The notes beneath the pieces were generated by a model. That model was not told the origin of the DNA. It saw only the letters and a list, made by a program, of their open reading frames with translations, and ran no database searches. From Methanoregulaceae archaeon (GTDB lineage: Archaea > Halobacteriota > Methanomicrobia > Methanomicrobiales > Methanospirillaceae), in contig JAJFVA010000020.1 in assembly GCA_021371995.1 (NCBI GenBank), positions 1 through 64,000 on the forward strand: 64,000 nt of DNA. Direction: 5' to 3'. The translations under genes were made by a program, and so were the position numbers. Positions 1-8,833 of the stretch are shown piece by piece (position 1 is the first letter of the stretch; each line of letters begins with the position of its first letter).

Positions 1-731
1 AGGTAGAGCGATTCCGGACGGGAAACGAGAATCTCTTCGGGAAGGGCGGTAAGCATCTTCTCTGCAATACCGGGGTCAAGAATCCCGGCAGAGTTCCTGA
101 TGCAGTTTCTTACCGTCTTTCTCCGGTAGGCAAAAAGTGCGCGGACAACATCGGCATACAGCGCTTCGTCCATGATGGGAAAGAGCGGTCCGCGGGGGAT
201 GATCTTCACCACCGTTGACCGGACCTGTGGTTTTGGCGAGAATGCCTGCGGGGGCAGGTCAAAACACCGCTCGACGCAGCAGTAGGTCTGGACCATGATC
301 GAGAGCCTCCCGCACTCCGGGGTTCCGGCAGGTGCGACCATCCGGCGGGCAAATTCTGCCTGGTACATAAGGACTGCCACCTCGAACCCGATTGCAAGCA
401 GCCGGAAGGTTATCTTAGATGAAGCAGAATACGGCAGGTTCGAGACCACCGCATCAAATGGCGGGAGATCGCAGCGGACGGCATCTCCATGGACTATCGC
501 GAGCCTTCCGGACTCGATTTCATCGGCAAAAAAAAGCGTCAGTTCTTCAACAAGGCCCGGATCAATCTCAACAGCATTGACACGGGCACCCCGGTCAAGC
601 AGTTCTCTTGTGAGGATCCCCTCTCCGGGGCCGATCTCGAGGACCAGCCGGTCCTTTAGTTCGATCAGCCCGGCAATCCGCCGGACCGCATTCTTGTCGG
701 TCAGGAAGTGCTGATCCTTAGGCGCTCTCAT
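1..731 (-). CDS. ksgA: 16S rRNA dimethyladenosine transferase KsgA/RsmA (3' end beyond window)
   Basis: Dimethylates two adjacent adenosines in the 3'-terminal helix of 16S rRNA using S-adenosylmethionine, late in small-subunit assembly. About 243 residues are visible. An HFLTD start is followed by the SAM-binding motif EIGPGEG (about residues 32-38), an acidic VEID motif, and the catalytic NLPY motif (about 98-101). The C-terminal part (PQAFSPKPQVRSTVVKI and the FAYRRKTVRN region) is typical of the family. The start is the ATG at 731-729, which overlaps the stop of the upstream DUF655 gene by 4 bases (ATGA), so the two are probably translationally coupled. The gene is cut by the window edge; nothing suggests it is broken. 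Confidence 0.96.
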   Translation of the reverse strand, partial: MRAPKDQHFLTDKNAVRRIAGLIELKDRLVLEIGPGEGILTRELLDRGARVNAVEIDPGLVEELTLFFADEIESGRLAIVHGDAVRCDLPPFDAVVSNLPYSASSKITFRLLAIGFEVAVLMYQAEFARRMVAPAGTPECGRLSIMVQTYCCVERCFDLPPQAFSPKPQVRSTVVKIIPRGPLFPIMDEALYADVVRALFAYRRKTVRNCIRNSAGILDPGIAEKMLTALPEEILVSRPESLY

Positions 732-1288
732 TTCGAGGTGAAGACGTGATACTTCACATTCGGGTCCTGGAGTTCCTCGAGTATTCGGTTCACTACCATC
801 TTTTCAGGATGGGGGATGGACTTTATCCTCTGGCTGATATCGGCAAAACTCTCAAAAGGCTTCTTTTCACGTTCGGCGAGAATCTCCCACATCAGTTTCT
901 TTCCTATCCCGGGAAGGAGGTGAAGCATGTGCAGTTTTGGCGTTATCGAGATAGACTTGTTGAAGAACTGTACGAATTCAGGCTCTTTCTCTTTCACCAG
1001 CTGCTCGACAACGAAGGGAAGTTCGACCTTTGCGGTCTGGGTCAGCTCGTCATAGCTGATCCGCCGCTTGACCCGCTCTATCTTCTCCCGCTCACCCTCC
1101 CCGATATACACCCGTTCATGGATCTGGATATTGAGTGATTTTGGTACCAGTTCAAGCAGTTTGAACTGTGAGATCCCGACCGCCTGCACGAGCGCTTCGC
1201 GTTTGAAGACCGGGCGGGGATCATCGGGATGCCCTCTCTGGAGTACATCGAGTACCAGGGCATTGATCTCTTTTTTTTCCGTCTTCAT
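728..1288 (-). CDS. DUF655 family protein with helix-hairpin-helix motif
   Basis: A 186-residue conserved archaeal protein of the DUF655 family, predicted to bind nucleic acid; its exact function is not known to me. The first ~90 residues resemble a small beta-rich, OB-like region. A helix-hairpin-helix signature LLPGIGKK lies at about 124-131, which usually contacts the DNA or RNA backbone non-specifically. It sits between rpoF and ksgA, an arrangement I associate with many euryarchaea, and overlaps ksgA by 4 bases. The context suggests a role in rRNA or translation-related nucleic-acid handling, but that is inference. Confidence 0.88.
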   Translation of the reverse strand: MKTEKKEINALVLDVLQRGHPDDPRPVFKREALVQAVGISQFKLLELVPKSLNIQIHERVYIGEGEREKIERVKRRISYDELTQTAKVELPFVVEQLVKEKEPEFVQFFNKSISITPKLHMLHLLPGIGKKLMWEILAEREKKPFESFADISQRIKSIPHPEKMVVNRILEELQDPNVKYHVFTSK

Positions 1289-1298
1289 GCGAAGGACC

Positions 1299-1658
1299 TC
1301 AGAGATATGCCTTCACGATGCCGACAATCGAGTCGAGCTCTTCACCAGTGAGGGAAAATTTTTCCTTTGCGTAAATCGCCCGGACCTCATCCCTGCTCCG
1401 GGGTGCGACATTGGCAATACGGTATGCTATATCGGGTTTCATCTTCTCAAGCGTGAGCAGTTCCTTCACGAGCTCCTCTGACTTTTCAGCCGGCATTTTC
1501 GAAGTCTGGTTGGCATGCTCGATGCTTTTGCGAAGCTCATATGACATCTCCTTTTCTGATGCGATCCGCTCGGCCTCAACCTGCAACAGGACCTCGCGGA
1601 CTTCCGATAGAGTAACCCTCTCTTCGCTAAGAACAGCCTTTACCTTCATGCCAGTCAC
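1299..1658 (-). CDS. rpoF: DNA-directed RNA polymerase subunit F (Rpo4/RpoF)
   Basis: The archaeal counterpart of eukaryotic Rpb4. With subunit E (Rpb7) it forms the polymerase stalk, which helps open-complex formation and binds nascent RNA. The protein is 119 residues, the usual family length, and mainly alpha-helical: an N-terminal EERVTLSEV segment and a C-terminal HRDC-like helical region including MKPDIAYRIANVAPRSRDEVRAI-type sequence (about 73-95). It lies 15 bases downstream of rpl21e and 10 bases upstream of DUF655 in the minus-strand translation convoy. No anomalies seen. Confidence 0.95.
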   Translation of the reverse strand: MTGMKVKAVLSEERVTLSEVREVLLQVEAERIASEKEMSYELRKSIEHANQTSKMPAEKSEELVKELLTLEKMKPDIAYRIANVAPRSRDEVRAIYAKEKFSLTGEELDSIVGIVKAYL

Positions 1659-1672
1659 CTGACTCCAGAGAT

Positions 1673-1963
1673 TTACTTTTGTGCTTTTAGATGTTGCGGT
1701 CTGGCAATCACGATCTTATCCTTGTCGCCATCCCTCACGGCAAGCAGCCAGGCACGTCCGCGCTGGCCGATTACCGTACCTGTCTTTCCATGGAACCTGC
1801 GGTGCGGCATTCCTTTCTGGATGCTCGGTTCGCAGACCACATGCACCTTCTGGCCCGGCTCAAACTTCTGGATGAGCGAGGTTACGGGCAGAATACCGCG
1901 CCGTCTTATCTCTTTTTTAAACTTGTATCGTGTCTTCTTTCTTGGTCCGTTGTGATGTGCCAT
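1673..1963 (-). CDS. rpl21e: 50S ribosomal protein L21e
   Basis: A 96-residue large-subunit protein found only in archaea and eukaryotes. It is very basic at the N-terminus (MAHHNGPRKKTRYKFKKEIR), has the central motif PSIQKGMPHRRFHGKTG that is the signature of the family, and ends in the expected basic tail. It follows pus10 by 6 bases and precedes rpoF by 14 bases, as in other euryarchaeal convoys. The start ATG at 1963 is unambiguous because the whole conserved N-terminus is present. Confidence 0.98.
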   Translation of the reverse strand: MAHHNGPRKKTRYKFKKEIRRRGILPVTSLIQKFEPGQKVHVVCEPSIQKGMPHRRFHGKTGTVIGQRGRAWLLAVRDGDKDKIVIARPQHLKAQK

Positions 1964-1969
1964 GATTTC

Positions 1970-3199
1970 TCACTCCTCCCTGGTGCTCTCTACCTGCACC
2001 ACATCGAGCCTAGAGACCCTTGCAGGCCTGCCAAGGATCTCGGTAAGACTTGGCCGGGTTCTGCCGTTATCCCCTGAAATGAGCTCCTTGATATAGAGAC
2101 CTGCTTCGCCGGTCACCTCAATAACATACCCCTCCTGTTCATTCCCAAGGTATGTTATCTCCGTGGCGTGTCGTTCACGTATCTTATCAGCCCTGCGGTG
2201 AGCGACCCTCTGCGGGGTGCGCTGGTATATTGTCACCCCTTTAAGGGCTTCCAGAGCGGATTGGAGCTCATGTAAGGACAACGGGTCTTGTATCTCGACC
2301 AGGATCCTGTATTTTTTATACCCTTTGTCCGATTTAATGGTTTCCACCTCACCGCGCCGGGTCCAGCGCTCAAGGGAGACTTCGACCCTGCCGGCAGCCG
2401 AGCGGTTGATCGTTTGTTCGAGGACCTGCAGATCAACTTTCCGGCGTAATGGTCCGACCATCTCCATCACAAAGGGGCGGCCGGAACCGATCATCCTGGC
2501 ATCGATGTCCTCACGCCCGGCGCCATGCAGCACTGCTCCCCTCGCAGAGAGCAGTTCCATGGCAGGCCTCCCTATCAGCTCCTCTACTGAGTCCTGATAC
2601 ATCTTGCCCGTGAAATTGCATCGCTCGCAGCCCGCCCCCCGGCAGATCCGGCAATCCCAGTGGGTCTGCGGGATACCCCGTTCAAGTTTCCTGTACCTTC
2701 CATAAAAGAAGACAGGATTCACCTGTATCCCGACCTCTCCTGATGAGAGGTCAAGGAGGGCCAGAACATCAGGGCTGGTAAGATCGGCTTCTTTCCCTGT
2801 CAGCAGGGCAACCGCTTTCCCTACCTCGCGATTCATCTCGGATTTGAGCGGTTCCGGAGACGGGAGAGAGAGATCGCTCCAGACCATCTCTTCGCTCTCT
2901 GCCATGAGGGGAGGTACACGGGTCCCGATAAGAAAAGTCGTAAATTCTATCCCCTCAACAGCATCTTCAACCTTTTCTGCCCATTCTCCAACCTTGTTAA
3001 AGGCATCCTGGCAGATCCAGCAGGTCCCCTGGTGCAAACGGAACGGTTCGTTTATAGCGAGGGCATGGCTCACCCGGAGGGCATAGCCGCGCTGGTCATT
3101 CGAGAGTCCGAAGGAACGCTTTCCTACCATCCGTCCGAGACAGTGGTCGCAGATCTCCCCGTATGCAAGAATTTCCCCTGTCATTTTTATAAGGTCCAT
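1970..3199 (-). CDS. pus10: tRNA pseudouridine synthase Pus10
   Basis: Forms pseudouridine at tRNA position 54 (and 55 in several archaea). The 409-residue protein has an N-terminal zinc-binding part (CDHC at 17-20, CWIC at 60-63) and a THUMP-like region. A second cysteine cluster, CRIC...CERC, lies near 183-194. The C-terminal catalytic domain carries the signature GREDIDARMIG (about 228-238), whose DID aspartate is the catalytic residue of the family. It overlaps the upstream trmY by 13 bases. TrmY methylates the pseudouridine at 54 to m1-pseudouridine, so the pair encodes two successive steps. Confidence 0.97.
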   Translation of the reverse strand: MDLIKMTGEILAYGEICDHCLGRMVGKRSFGLSNDQRGYALRVSHALAINEPFRLHQGTCWICQDAFNKVGEWAEKVEDAVEGIEFTTFLIGTRVPPLMAESEEMVWSDLSLPSPEPLKSEMNREVGKAVALLTGKEADLTSPDVLALLDLSSGEVGIQVNPVFFYGRYRKLERGIPQTHWDCRICRGAGCERCNFTGKMYQDSVEELIGRPAMELLSARGAVLHGAGREDIDARMIGSGRPFVMEMVGPLRRKVDLQVLEQTINRSAAGRVEVSLERWTRRGEVETIKSDKGYKKYRILVEIQDPLSLHELQSALEALKGVTIYQRTPQRVAHRRADKIRERHATEITYLGNEQEGYVIEVTGEAGLYIKELISGDNGRTRPSLTEILGRPARVSRLDVVQVESTREE

Positions 3200-3768
3200 C
3201 CTTCCGCCCTCCTGTCCAGCTCGTTGAGGAGCACGGTGATGGTATGATCGGCATGAAGCGCTCTCGGGCCGACCGAATATACCGGCAGATCACCGGTCTG
3301 CAGGATCTCTTCTTTTGTCAGGTTCATATGGTCGCTCAAAAGGTAGTTATCGGGAAGAGCAGATGCTTTCCGCACATCAGCTCCCGACTCTTCAAGGAGC
3401 ACGAATGGATATAGTGCAAGAAACTCCTGCAATCCACCTTTCCGCACATAAACCCCGGGAGTGGATTCACGGAATTCATCCCCTGCGTGAATCTCCAGCG
3501 CTTTTTTTATCAGCGAACCCGCGCTCCGCTCATCCGGGCTGAGATACCGAACCTTCTCTCCCGAGAAGAGTACCGTCCTTGGCGGGTTCGGGGGGCCGAG
3601 GAGGACAAGGTAGACCTCGACGTCACGCCTCATACCGTGAGACAGGAAAAGAGAGGTAGTTACGCACCGGCAGAGGACATCCATCCTCCCTGCACCTCCC
3701 GGCATATCATTCAGTGAGAAGTCCCCGGCAGTATGCGCCAGGTGACCAAGCACGGCAAACCGTATCAT
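3187..3768 (-). CDS. trmY: tRNA (pseudouridine(54)-N1)-methyltransferase TrmY
   Basis: A 193-residue SPOUT-fold methyltransferase (former DUF358). It uses S-adenosylmethionine to convert pseudouridine-54 of archaeal tRNA to N1-methylpseudouridine, which replaces the bacterial ribothymidine. The N-terminal DFSLNDMPGGAGRMDVLCRC segment and the C-terminal knot region LLSDHMNLTKEEILQT with the following SVGPRALHADHTITVL fit the family along its whole length. It lies directly upstream of and overlaps pus10, whose product is its substrate modification. The gap to srp54 upstream is 4 bases. Confidence 0.95.
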   Translation of the reverse strand: MIRFAVLGHLAHTAGDFSLNDMPGGAGRMDVLCRCVTTSLFLSHGMRRDVEVYLVLLGPPNPPRTVLFSGEKVRYLSPDERSAGSLIKKALEIHAGDEFRESTPGVYVRKGGLQEFLALYPFVLLEESGADVRKASALPDNYLLSDHMNLTKEEILQTGDLPVYSVGPRALHADHTITVLLNELDRRAEGWTL

Positions 3769-3772
3769 CCGG

Positions 3773-5092
3773 CTACATCCCGCCGAACCGCTTCATCATC
3801 CGCTGCATGTTGAACTTGCCGCCGGCACCCCGTACACCCTTGAGAGCCCGCTTCATATTCTTGTAATACTTGATGAGTTCGCGGACTTCCTCTGGAGAAG
3901 AACCCGAACCGGTTGCTATCCTCTGGATCCGTGAGCTGGAGAGAACAGACGGATCATCAAGCTCGGTGCCTGTCATCGAATCCATAATGTACCGGTACCT
4001 GGCCATCTTGGCGCTGGTGACATCGTATACTTCGCCAGGAACCTCGACATTTCCAAGCGGGATCATGCTCATGATCTGTTTCAGCGGCCCCATCTTGTTC
4101 AGGGCTTCGAGCTGCTTGTACATGTCCCGGAGCGTGAACTTTCCCCGCATCATGGCATTGACATCGATCTCTCCCTCGGTGACCGTCTCCTGGGCGCGCT
4201 CGACGAGAGCCTTGAGATCTCCCATACCAAGCAGCCGGGAGATGAAACTGTCAGGCTCAAACCGTTCCAGGTCCTCTATCGTCTCGCCACTCCCGATAAA
4301 GACAATCCCGGAACGGGTCTCCGTGACGGCCGAAAGGGCTCCGCCACCCTTTGCGGTACCATCCATCTTTGTGATGATGACCCCGTCGATACTGATGGCT
4401 TCGTGGAACCGTTTTGCCTGCTCCCGCGCCTGCTGCCCGAGGGCTGCATCGATCACGAGCCACCGGTGGGTCGCTTTCGTGAGGACATTCAGGTCAATGA
4501 TCTCCTGGATGAGATCCTCCTCAAGTGCATGTCTTCCCTGGGTATCAACGATGACTACTTCCGCATTCCCCAACTCTCTTAGCCCTTCTTTCACGATGAG
4601 CCGGGCATCCTTTTCCTTTGGGTCGCCGTAGCACGGGATGTTGATCTTTGCACAAAGAGTGCTGAGCTGGTCATAGGCACCGGGCCTGAACGTATCCGCG
4701 CAGATGACCGCCGTCTTCAGACCCTTTCTCTGGAAGTACCGTGCAAGCTTTGCCGTAGTGGTGGTCTTGCCGCTCCCCTGGAGCCCGGCCATCAGGATCC
4801 TCTGGGGTTCCAGCTTCACTTCTCCTGAAGCTCCGACCAGTCTGACCAGTTCCTGATACACAATCCGCAGCACATGCTCCCGGACCGACATTCCCTTCGG
4901 CGGCTCTTCTTCAAGTGACCGGGTCTTGATGGCCTGTGAAAGTTGCATTACCAGCTTCACGTTCACATCTGCCTGTAGGAGGGCACGCTGGAGATCCCTT
5001 ACGAGCTCCTCAACAGCCGCCCTGTCGACGACGGTCTTTCCTGCAAGCTTCTTCAGCGCGTCCTTGAGCGAAGTGCCGAGCCGGTCGATCAT
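3773..5092 (-). CDS. srp54: Signal recognition particle 54 kDa protein
   Basis: The GTPase and signal-peptide-binding subunit of archaeal SRP. With 7S RNA and SRP19 it delivers nascent membrane and secreted proteins to FtsY and the Sec translocon. The 439-residue protein has an N domain (about 1-95), a G domain with P-loop [10 protein letters not shown] (103-112), DTQGR and TKMDG motifs, and a methionine-rich M domain (about 300-439) ending in [12 protein letters not shown]. The start codon overlaps the stop of ftsY by one base (TGATG), so SRP54 and its receptor are translationally coupled. Confidence 0.98.
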   Translation of the reverse strand: MIDRLGTSLKDALKKLAGKTVVDRAAVEELVRDLQRALLQADVNVKLVMQLSQAIKTRSLEEEPPKGMSVREHVLRIVYQELVRLVGASGEVKLEPQRILMAGLQGSGKTTTTAKLARYFQRKGLKTAVICADTFRPGAYDQLSTLCAKINIPCYGDPKEKDARLIVKEGLRELGNAEVVIVDTQGRHALEEDLIQEIIDLNVLTKATHRWLVIDAALGQQAREQAKRFHEAISIDGVIITKMDGTAKGGGALSAVTETRSGIVFIGSGETIEDLERFEPDSFISRLLGMGDLKALVERAQETVTEGEIDVNAMMRGKFTLRDMYKQLEALNKMGPLKQIMSMIPLGNVEVPGEVYDVTSAKMARYRYIMDSMTGTELDDPSVLSSSRIQRIATGSGSSPEEVRELIKYYKNMKRALKGVRGAGGKFNMQRMMKRFGGM

Positions 5093-6105
5093 CAGGTCTC
5101 CTCTGAAAGAAGATCCCCAACCACCTGGTCAGGAGAGAAAGGGGTCAGGTCATCATATCCCTGCCCGGTGCCGAGAAACATCAGGGGTTTTCCTATGGTA
5201 TGTGCTATCGATATCGCGGCACCGCCTTTCGGGTCCATATCTGCCTTTGTGAGGACCACGGCATCGGCACCCACCGCTTTTTCAAACTCGTGTGCCCGGA
5301 CCACGGCATCATTCCCTGCAACCGCTTCATCCACATACACGATAAGATCAGGTTTCATGACCCGGCGTATCTTGTCAAGCTGGTTCATGAGGTTCACCCG
5401 GTTATGGAATCTCCCTGCGGTATCAGCAAGAACGGCATCGATATGGTGCGACTCTGCATACTGGACGGCGTCATACAGGACTGCTGAAGGATCACCCCCG
5501 GCCTGGTGCTGGATAATTTTGATTCCAAGGCGTTGTGCGTGGACATCGATCTGTTCCAGTGCGCCGGCACGAAACGTATCTCCCGCCCCAATGACTACAG
5601 AAAAGCCGTTCTTCTTCAGGTACGATCCTACCTTGGCAACCGTGGTGGTCTTCCCCGTGCCATTCACTCCGGTGAAAAGTATCTTGACCGGCCTGTCGTG
5701 GGATCTGATGTAGGAGACCAGGTCGAAGCCTTCACCGAGAACATCGAGAAGTGCATCACGGAGCGCAGTGGTTACGATGGTATCGACAGGCTCGCCGATT
5801 TTCCTGCGGCTGCCCGCAAGATCCTTCCTGATGTGGCTGATGATCTCTTCGGTGACAGGGAGAGCTACATCATTTTCGAGAAGGACCATCTCGAGCTCAA
5901 AGAGCGGCTCTCTGATATCTTTTTCATCAATCAGGAATTCGCGGTCGGTGATGAGGACTTTTACTTTTCCAAGAATCGTTGCGCCCTTCTCTTTATCCGC
6001 AGCGGGCTCTGACTGAGGAATACCCTCTACATCGGATGCAGATTCGATGCTCTGGGAAAGCCCTTCCTGGATCTTATGGAGCTTCGCACGGAGCTCTTTA
6101 AACAT
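5092..6105 (-). CDS. ftsY: Signal recognition particle receptor FtsY
   Basis: The SRP receptor GTPase. It docks the SRP-ribosome complex at the membrane through a reciprocal GTPase interaction with SRP54. The 337-residue protein has a short charged N-terminal A region (about 1-60), an N domain, then a G domain with P-loop [10 protein letters not shown] (146-155), DTAGR and [11 protein letters not shown]. The start is the ATG at 6105, 18 bases after pfdA. Clustering with srp54, prefoldin and ribosomal genes matches the euryarchaeal superoperon. Confidence 0.98.
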   Translation of the reverse strand: MFKELRAKLHKIQEGLSQSIESASDVEGIPQSEPAADKEKGATILGKVKVLITDREFLIDEKDIREPLFELEMVLLENDVALPVTEEIISHIRKDLAGSRRKIGEPVDTIVTTALRDALLDVLGEGFDLVSYIRSHDRPVKILFTGVNGTGKTTTVAKVGSYLKKNGFSVVIGAGDTFRAGALEQIDVHAQRLGIKIIQHQAGGDPSAVLYDAVQYAESHHIDAVLADTAGRFHNRVNLMNQLDKIRRVMKPDLIVYVDEAVAGNDAVVRAHEFEKAVGADAVVLTKADMDPKGGAAISIAHTIGKPLMFLGTGQGYDDLTPFSPDQVVGDLLSEET

Positions 6106-6123
6106 ACCGATGATTCTCCCCGG

Positions 6124-6600
6124 TCACTCTTCCCCTGCTCTCGGACCAGGCACCGCCTGCACCTGCGCCATCTGTGCCTGCTGGTATCCAATCTCAATTC
6201 TTCGGGCGATCTCGTTCATCTGCCCGTGAAGACGGTCGAGTGTCTCAGCAACCTTCTTTGCCGAGGCCTCCATCTCGGTGATACGGTCTTTCAGGTAGTC
6301 CTGCGCAGCCGTATTTGATTTCTCCACGATGACTTCTGCCCCGATGTTGAGGAGAACGCGATCCGGGTCAAGGATGCGGGCACGGACACTTACCCCACCC
6401 CCGATCTGGAGAAGGACAACACTTTCGGGCGATGCTGCGGCACCTCCGAGTGCCTCGATTGCGGCAATCGCCTCCATCCTGCCCTGCTCGAGGAGCGAGA
6501 GCTGCTGGGTAAAGATCTCAGCCTGCTGCCGGTATTCGTTCAGGTACAGCTGAAGGGACTGGATCTCCCGCGGGTCCACGTGATCCACGTTATTCACCAT
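6124..6600 (-). CDS. pfdA: Prefoldin subunit alpha
   Basis: One of the two subunits of the hexameric archaeal prefoldin, which captures unfolded nascent chains and passes them to the thermosome. The 158-residue protein has the expected architecture: an N-terminal helix rich in Q and L (about 10-45), a beta hairpin region (GGAAASPESVVLLQIGGGVSVRARI), then a long C-terminal coiled-coil helix (about 100-150). It overlaps the L18a/LX gene by 11 bases. The C-terminal tail PGPRAGEE is a short low-complexity extension of no clear role. Confidence 0.95.
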   Translation of the reverse strand: MVNNVDHVDPREIQSLQLYLNEYRQQAEIFTQQLSLLEQGRMEAIAAIEALGGAAASPESVVLLQIGGGVSVRARILDPDRVLLNIGAEVIVEKSNTAAQDYLKDRITEMEASAKKVAETLDRLHGQMNEIARRIEIGYQQAQMAQVQAVPGPRAGEE

Positions 6601-6784
6601 TCACAGCATCAACGGCATTTACGGTAATATACCTTCGTTTCAGGCGGTGCTTGCTCCCGATTACCGCGAAGGTGCGCTCTTTTGCCTGTACCGCATTGGG
6701 CGCCTCGATCACCTTGCTGTAGGGATGCCATTCATCCCCAATCATGAAGGTTCCCTTTACTTCAAATTTCATGTTTTGCATCAT
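6590..6784 (-). CDS. rpl18a: 50S ribosomal protein L18Ae (LX)
   Basis: A 64-residue archaeal LX protein, the short homologue of eukaryotic L18a, at the large-subunit surface. The core reads FEVKGTFMIGDEWHPYSK and later RLKRRYITV, typical of the family. The first ATG (6784) shares its A with the TAA of eif6 (TAATG). A further ATG follows immediately and another lies at residue 5 (MKFEVKG); the latter matches most homologue starts better, so the true start may be 6772. It is part of the minus-strand translation convoy. Confidence 0.94.
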   Translation of the reverse strand: MMQNMKFEVKGTFMIGDEWHPYSKVIEAPNAVQAKERTFAVIGSKHRLKRRYITVNAVDAVNGE

Positions 6785-7449
6785 TATCTCTCCAGAAATC
6801 CAAATACATCCTCAATTCTTCCAAGTTCGAACCCGGTGGTTTCCAGCCCGGCCACATATCCGCGTGAGTTCGCAAGAAGGCCGGTCCCGACAAGACCGCT
6901 CCCCATGTTAACTGACCCGGTTCCAATAGGAAGGCTCGTCAGGCTTTCGAGCCGGGCCAGTTCATGGTGGGACGCGCGGGGATGAACCATGATTCCGCGG
7001 CTGGATGCAACCGCTGCCATTCCCACCGTCTTTATCCCGGCCAGGGTGGTCCTGTGCACGGGAGTCTTTAACACCTCACCAACATCCTTTGCCATCTGTT
7101 CAGGCATATCAGGGTGGACCAGGGCAAGGGAATCATTGGCAAGAATGATATTTCCTGCTGCATTCATCGTATGCTCAAGCAGAAAGATTTCACGGTATTC
7201 AGAAAGCCTTGCGATCTCATTCTCATCTGCAAAGCCGCTCACCACAAACCCGTGCCGGTTTCCTGCAAGAAGAGACCCGATGATCTCGCTCCCCTGAAGG
7301 GTGGTCTCAACTATCTCCACGCCAAGGATTCCGGCAAGTGCCTCACGGAAATCCTCATTCGCTGTGGGAGGGACCACGGCAATGTCATCAAAAACCCTGG
7401 CGAATACGCCGATATTTGAATCACCGCCAAACGAGACCGTTTTTTCCAT
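6784..7449 (-). CDS. eif6: Translation initiation factor 6 (aIF-6)
   Basis: The archaeal anti-association factor. It binds the 50S subunit and prevents premature joining with 30S. The pentein-fold sequence begins MEKTVSFGGDSNIGVFARV, the canonical start of the family, so the start is set at 7449 rather than at an upstream in-frame codon that would run into rpl31e. The length of 221 residues is usual. Repeated GNRHGFVVS, LANDSLALVHPDM and SRGIMVHP segments mark successive pentein repeats. Only one base separates it from the rpl31e stop. Confidence 0.97.
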   Translation of the reverse strand: MEKTVSFGGDSNIGVFARVFDDIAVVPPTANEDFREALAGILGVEIVETTLQGSEIIGSLLAGNRHGFVVSGFADENEIARLSEYREIFLLEHTMNAAGNIILANDSLALVHPDMPEQMAKDVGEVLKTPVHRTTLAGIKTVGMAAVASSRGIMVHPRASHHELARLESLTSLPIGTGSVNMGSGLVGTGLLANSRGYVAGLETTGFELGRIEDVFGFLER

Positions 7450-7450
7450 A

Positions 7451-7714
7451 TCATTCCTCGGCAAGTTCAGCCTGGACCTGCCCGTCGTCAAATTTCATGG
7501 CGCGGACACGCACACGGGATGGCGGGTTCTCTGCACCCCGGTCCCAGATCTTTTCATTGATGCTCCTGTCAAGCTTAACATCAGTACTCTTCAGGTGCCT
7601 CTCAAGGTACTTCCGGATATCCTTTATTGCCGTGTGGCTCCTCTTCCACCGCGGTGCACGACGTGCGTCGCGGAGAGGGATGATGTAAATCTGTTCCTTT
7701 GTCTTTTCCGCCAT
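7451..7714 (-). CDS. rpl31e: 50S ribosomal protein L31e
   Basis: An 87-residue large-subunit protein located near the polypeptide exit tunnel in archaea and eukaryotes. The family hallmarks are intact: [16 protein letters not shown], then [16 protein letters not shown] and the [19 protein letters not shown] segment. It lies 4 bases after rpl39e and one base before eif6. The L39e-L31e-eIF6-LX order is conserved across euryarchaea. Confidence 0.98.
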   Translation of the reverse strand: MAEKTKEQIYIIPLRDARRAPRWKRSHTAIKDIRKYLERHLKSTDVKLDRSINEKIWDRGAENPPSRVRVRAMKFDDGQVQAELAEE

Positions 7715-7718
7715 GTTC

Positions 7719-7871
7719 TTACACCTTCAGGGCGCTCCGTCTCCAGTTACGGCGCCGCGGATGGGCGACCACTGCACGCTTTGTGCGGAGCATCACCCAT
7801 TGCGGAACCCGCCTGTTCTGTTCACACGCCTTTGCGAGTCTCATCTTGAAACCTTTTGTGGATTTACTCAT
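7719..7871 (-). CDS. rpl39e: 50S ribosomal protein L39e
   Basis: A very short basic protein of 50 residues that lines the peptide exit tunnel. I translated it directly from the minus strand: it begins [20 protein letters not shown] and ends [11 protein letters not shown], with the family signature RVPQW followed by a basic tail containing HPRRRNWRR. The start ATG is at 7871 and the stop at 7719. It sits 4 bases before rpl31e and 2 bases after the PP-loop gene. Genes this short are easily missed in automatic annotation. Confidence 0.97.
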   Translation of the reverse strand: MSKSTKGFKMRLAKACEQNRRVPQWVMLRTKRAVVAHPRRRNWRRSALKV

Positions 7872-7873
7872 AC

Positions 7874-8479
7874 TTATTTCACCTCTGTTCCTGGTTCAGC
7901 CCGCGAGAGAACAAGTGACTGCTGGTGATCCTGTGGGAAAAATGCCCGGGGATCAAGACCCCTCTCTGCAATTCCGCCCCGGATCCCGCCTTCATAGTCA
8001 CCGTTCGCGATCTGCCCCGTCTGCCCATTGGCGATAATAAAGTGGCGGCGGGCAAGCCGGTCCACCTCTTTTCTCCCGTACCCGAGGAGAGGCCTGATGT
8101 AGGAGCACCCGGTCCTGTCCTGGAAGCTCTGTGCCTCGTCCCGTGAAAGCATCGGAACACGGTCATCCATGCGTGTCCCATCAGCCACGACCGGATAGTC
8201 ATGGCACACCATTTCCATCGCCTGGCGATGGACATGCTGTATCGCATCATTCGGGTATCCGCATGTAATGACCATTTCAACGACCTTTTCTAAAAAACCC
8301 TCTTCAAAGATCCTTCTCTTCCACGGGAGACCTGTGGCACGGGCCGCGTTTTCGACCGCATGGGTCTCGTCTCTGGCGGAGAAGACGAAGGTGTTCAGCT
8401 CGACTTCATAGTCACGGGAGAGAAGAAGCGCTGCAAGGGCACTGTCTTTTCCACCGGAAAAGAGCACCCCGGCCTTCAT
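7874..8479 (-). CDS. PP-loop ATPase-family protein (adenine nucleotide alpha-hydrolase fold)
   Basis: A 201-residue protein with a perfect N-terminal PP-loop SGGKDS (about 8-13), the pyrophosphate-binding motif of N-type ATP pyrophosphatases. That superfamily includes tRNA thiolases, diphthamide ligase and QueC. No CxxC cluster of the thiolase type is visible, so I do not assign a reaction. Conserved-looking segments are [13 protein letters not shown] and [14 protein letters not shown]. It is sandwiched between rpl39e (2 bases) and the PDCD5 gene (4-base overlap), so a role in ribosome or tRNA modification is plausible but inferred. Confidence 0.85.
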   Translation of the reverse strand: MKAGVLFSGGKDSALAALLLSRDYEVELNTFVFSARDETHAVENAARATGLPWKRRIFEEGFLEKVVEMVITCGYPNDAIQHVHRQAMEMVCHDYPVVADGTRMDDRVPMLSRDEAQSFQDRTGCSYIRPLLGYGRKEVDRLARRHFIIANGQTGQIANGDYEGGIRGGIAERGLDPRAFFPQDHQQSLVLSRAEPGTEVK

Positions 8480-8817
8480 CCTTTCCTTCTGATATTGAAT
8501 TCCTTTTTGGCCGGCTGGATCTGCTGAAGCAGGGTTTTCAACTGCGTATCAGTGATCTTCTGTTTGAGACGACCGCTCTGTGCAAGGAGCACGAGCTGCT
8601 GCTCGACCGCCCGGGCAAAATCCGGCCGGGTCAGCCGGATGGCATTAAGCCGCTCCCGTGCTTCAGGTTCAAGAATCTGCAGGAGGATCATGTGCAGCTG
8701 GGCATCCGCCTGTTTCTGCCGCTCCATCTCATCCTGCATCATCTGCTGGTCTACTGCCTGCTGCTGCATCTGGGCCATCCTTTTCCGCCGGATTTCAGCA
8801 AGCTCGTCGTCTCCCAT
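8476..8817 (-). CDS. PDCD5-family DNA-binding protein
   Basis: The archaeal homologue of human programmed cell death protein 5, a small three-helix-bundle protein reported to bind DNA. Its cellular role in archaea is unsettled. The 113-residue sequence has a long Q- and M-rich N-terminal helix (about 1-45), then the conserved core LEPEARERLNAIRLTRPDFARAVEQQ-like region (about 52-78) and a basic tail ending RRKG. It lies between rps19e and the PP-loop gene, the usual euryarchaeal position. Confidence 0.95.
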   Translation of the reverse strand: MGDDELAEIRRKRMAQMQQQAVDQQMMQDEMERQKQADAQLHMILLQILEPEARERLNAIRLTRPDFARAVEQQLVLLAQSGRLKQKITDTQLKTLLQQIQPAKKEFNIRRKG

Positions 8818-8833
8818 ATTTGTCTCTCCGGGT

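Noticed and set aside
3870-4631. A 253-codon plus-strand frame opposite srp54
   Set aside because: Composition is that of an antisense frame (Ser/Arg/Met-rich), and srp54 on the other strand is unmistakable.
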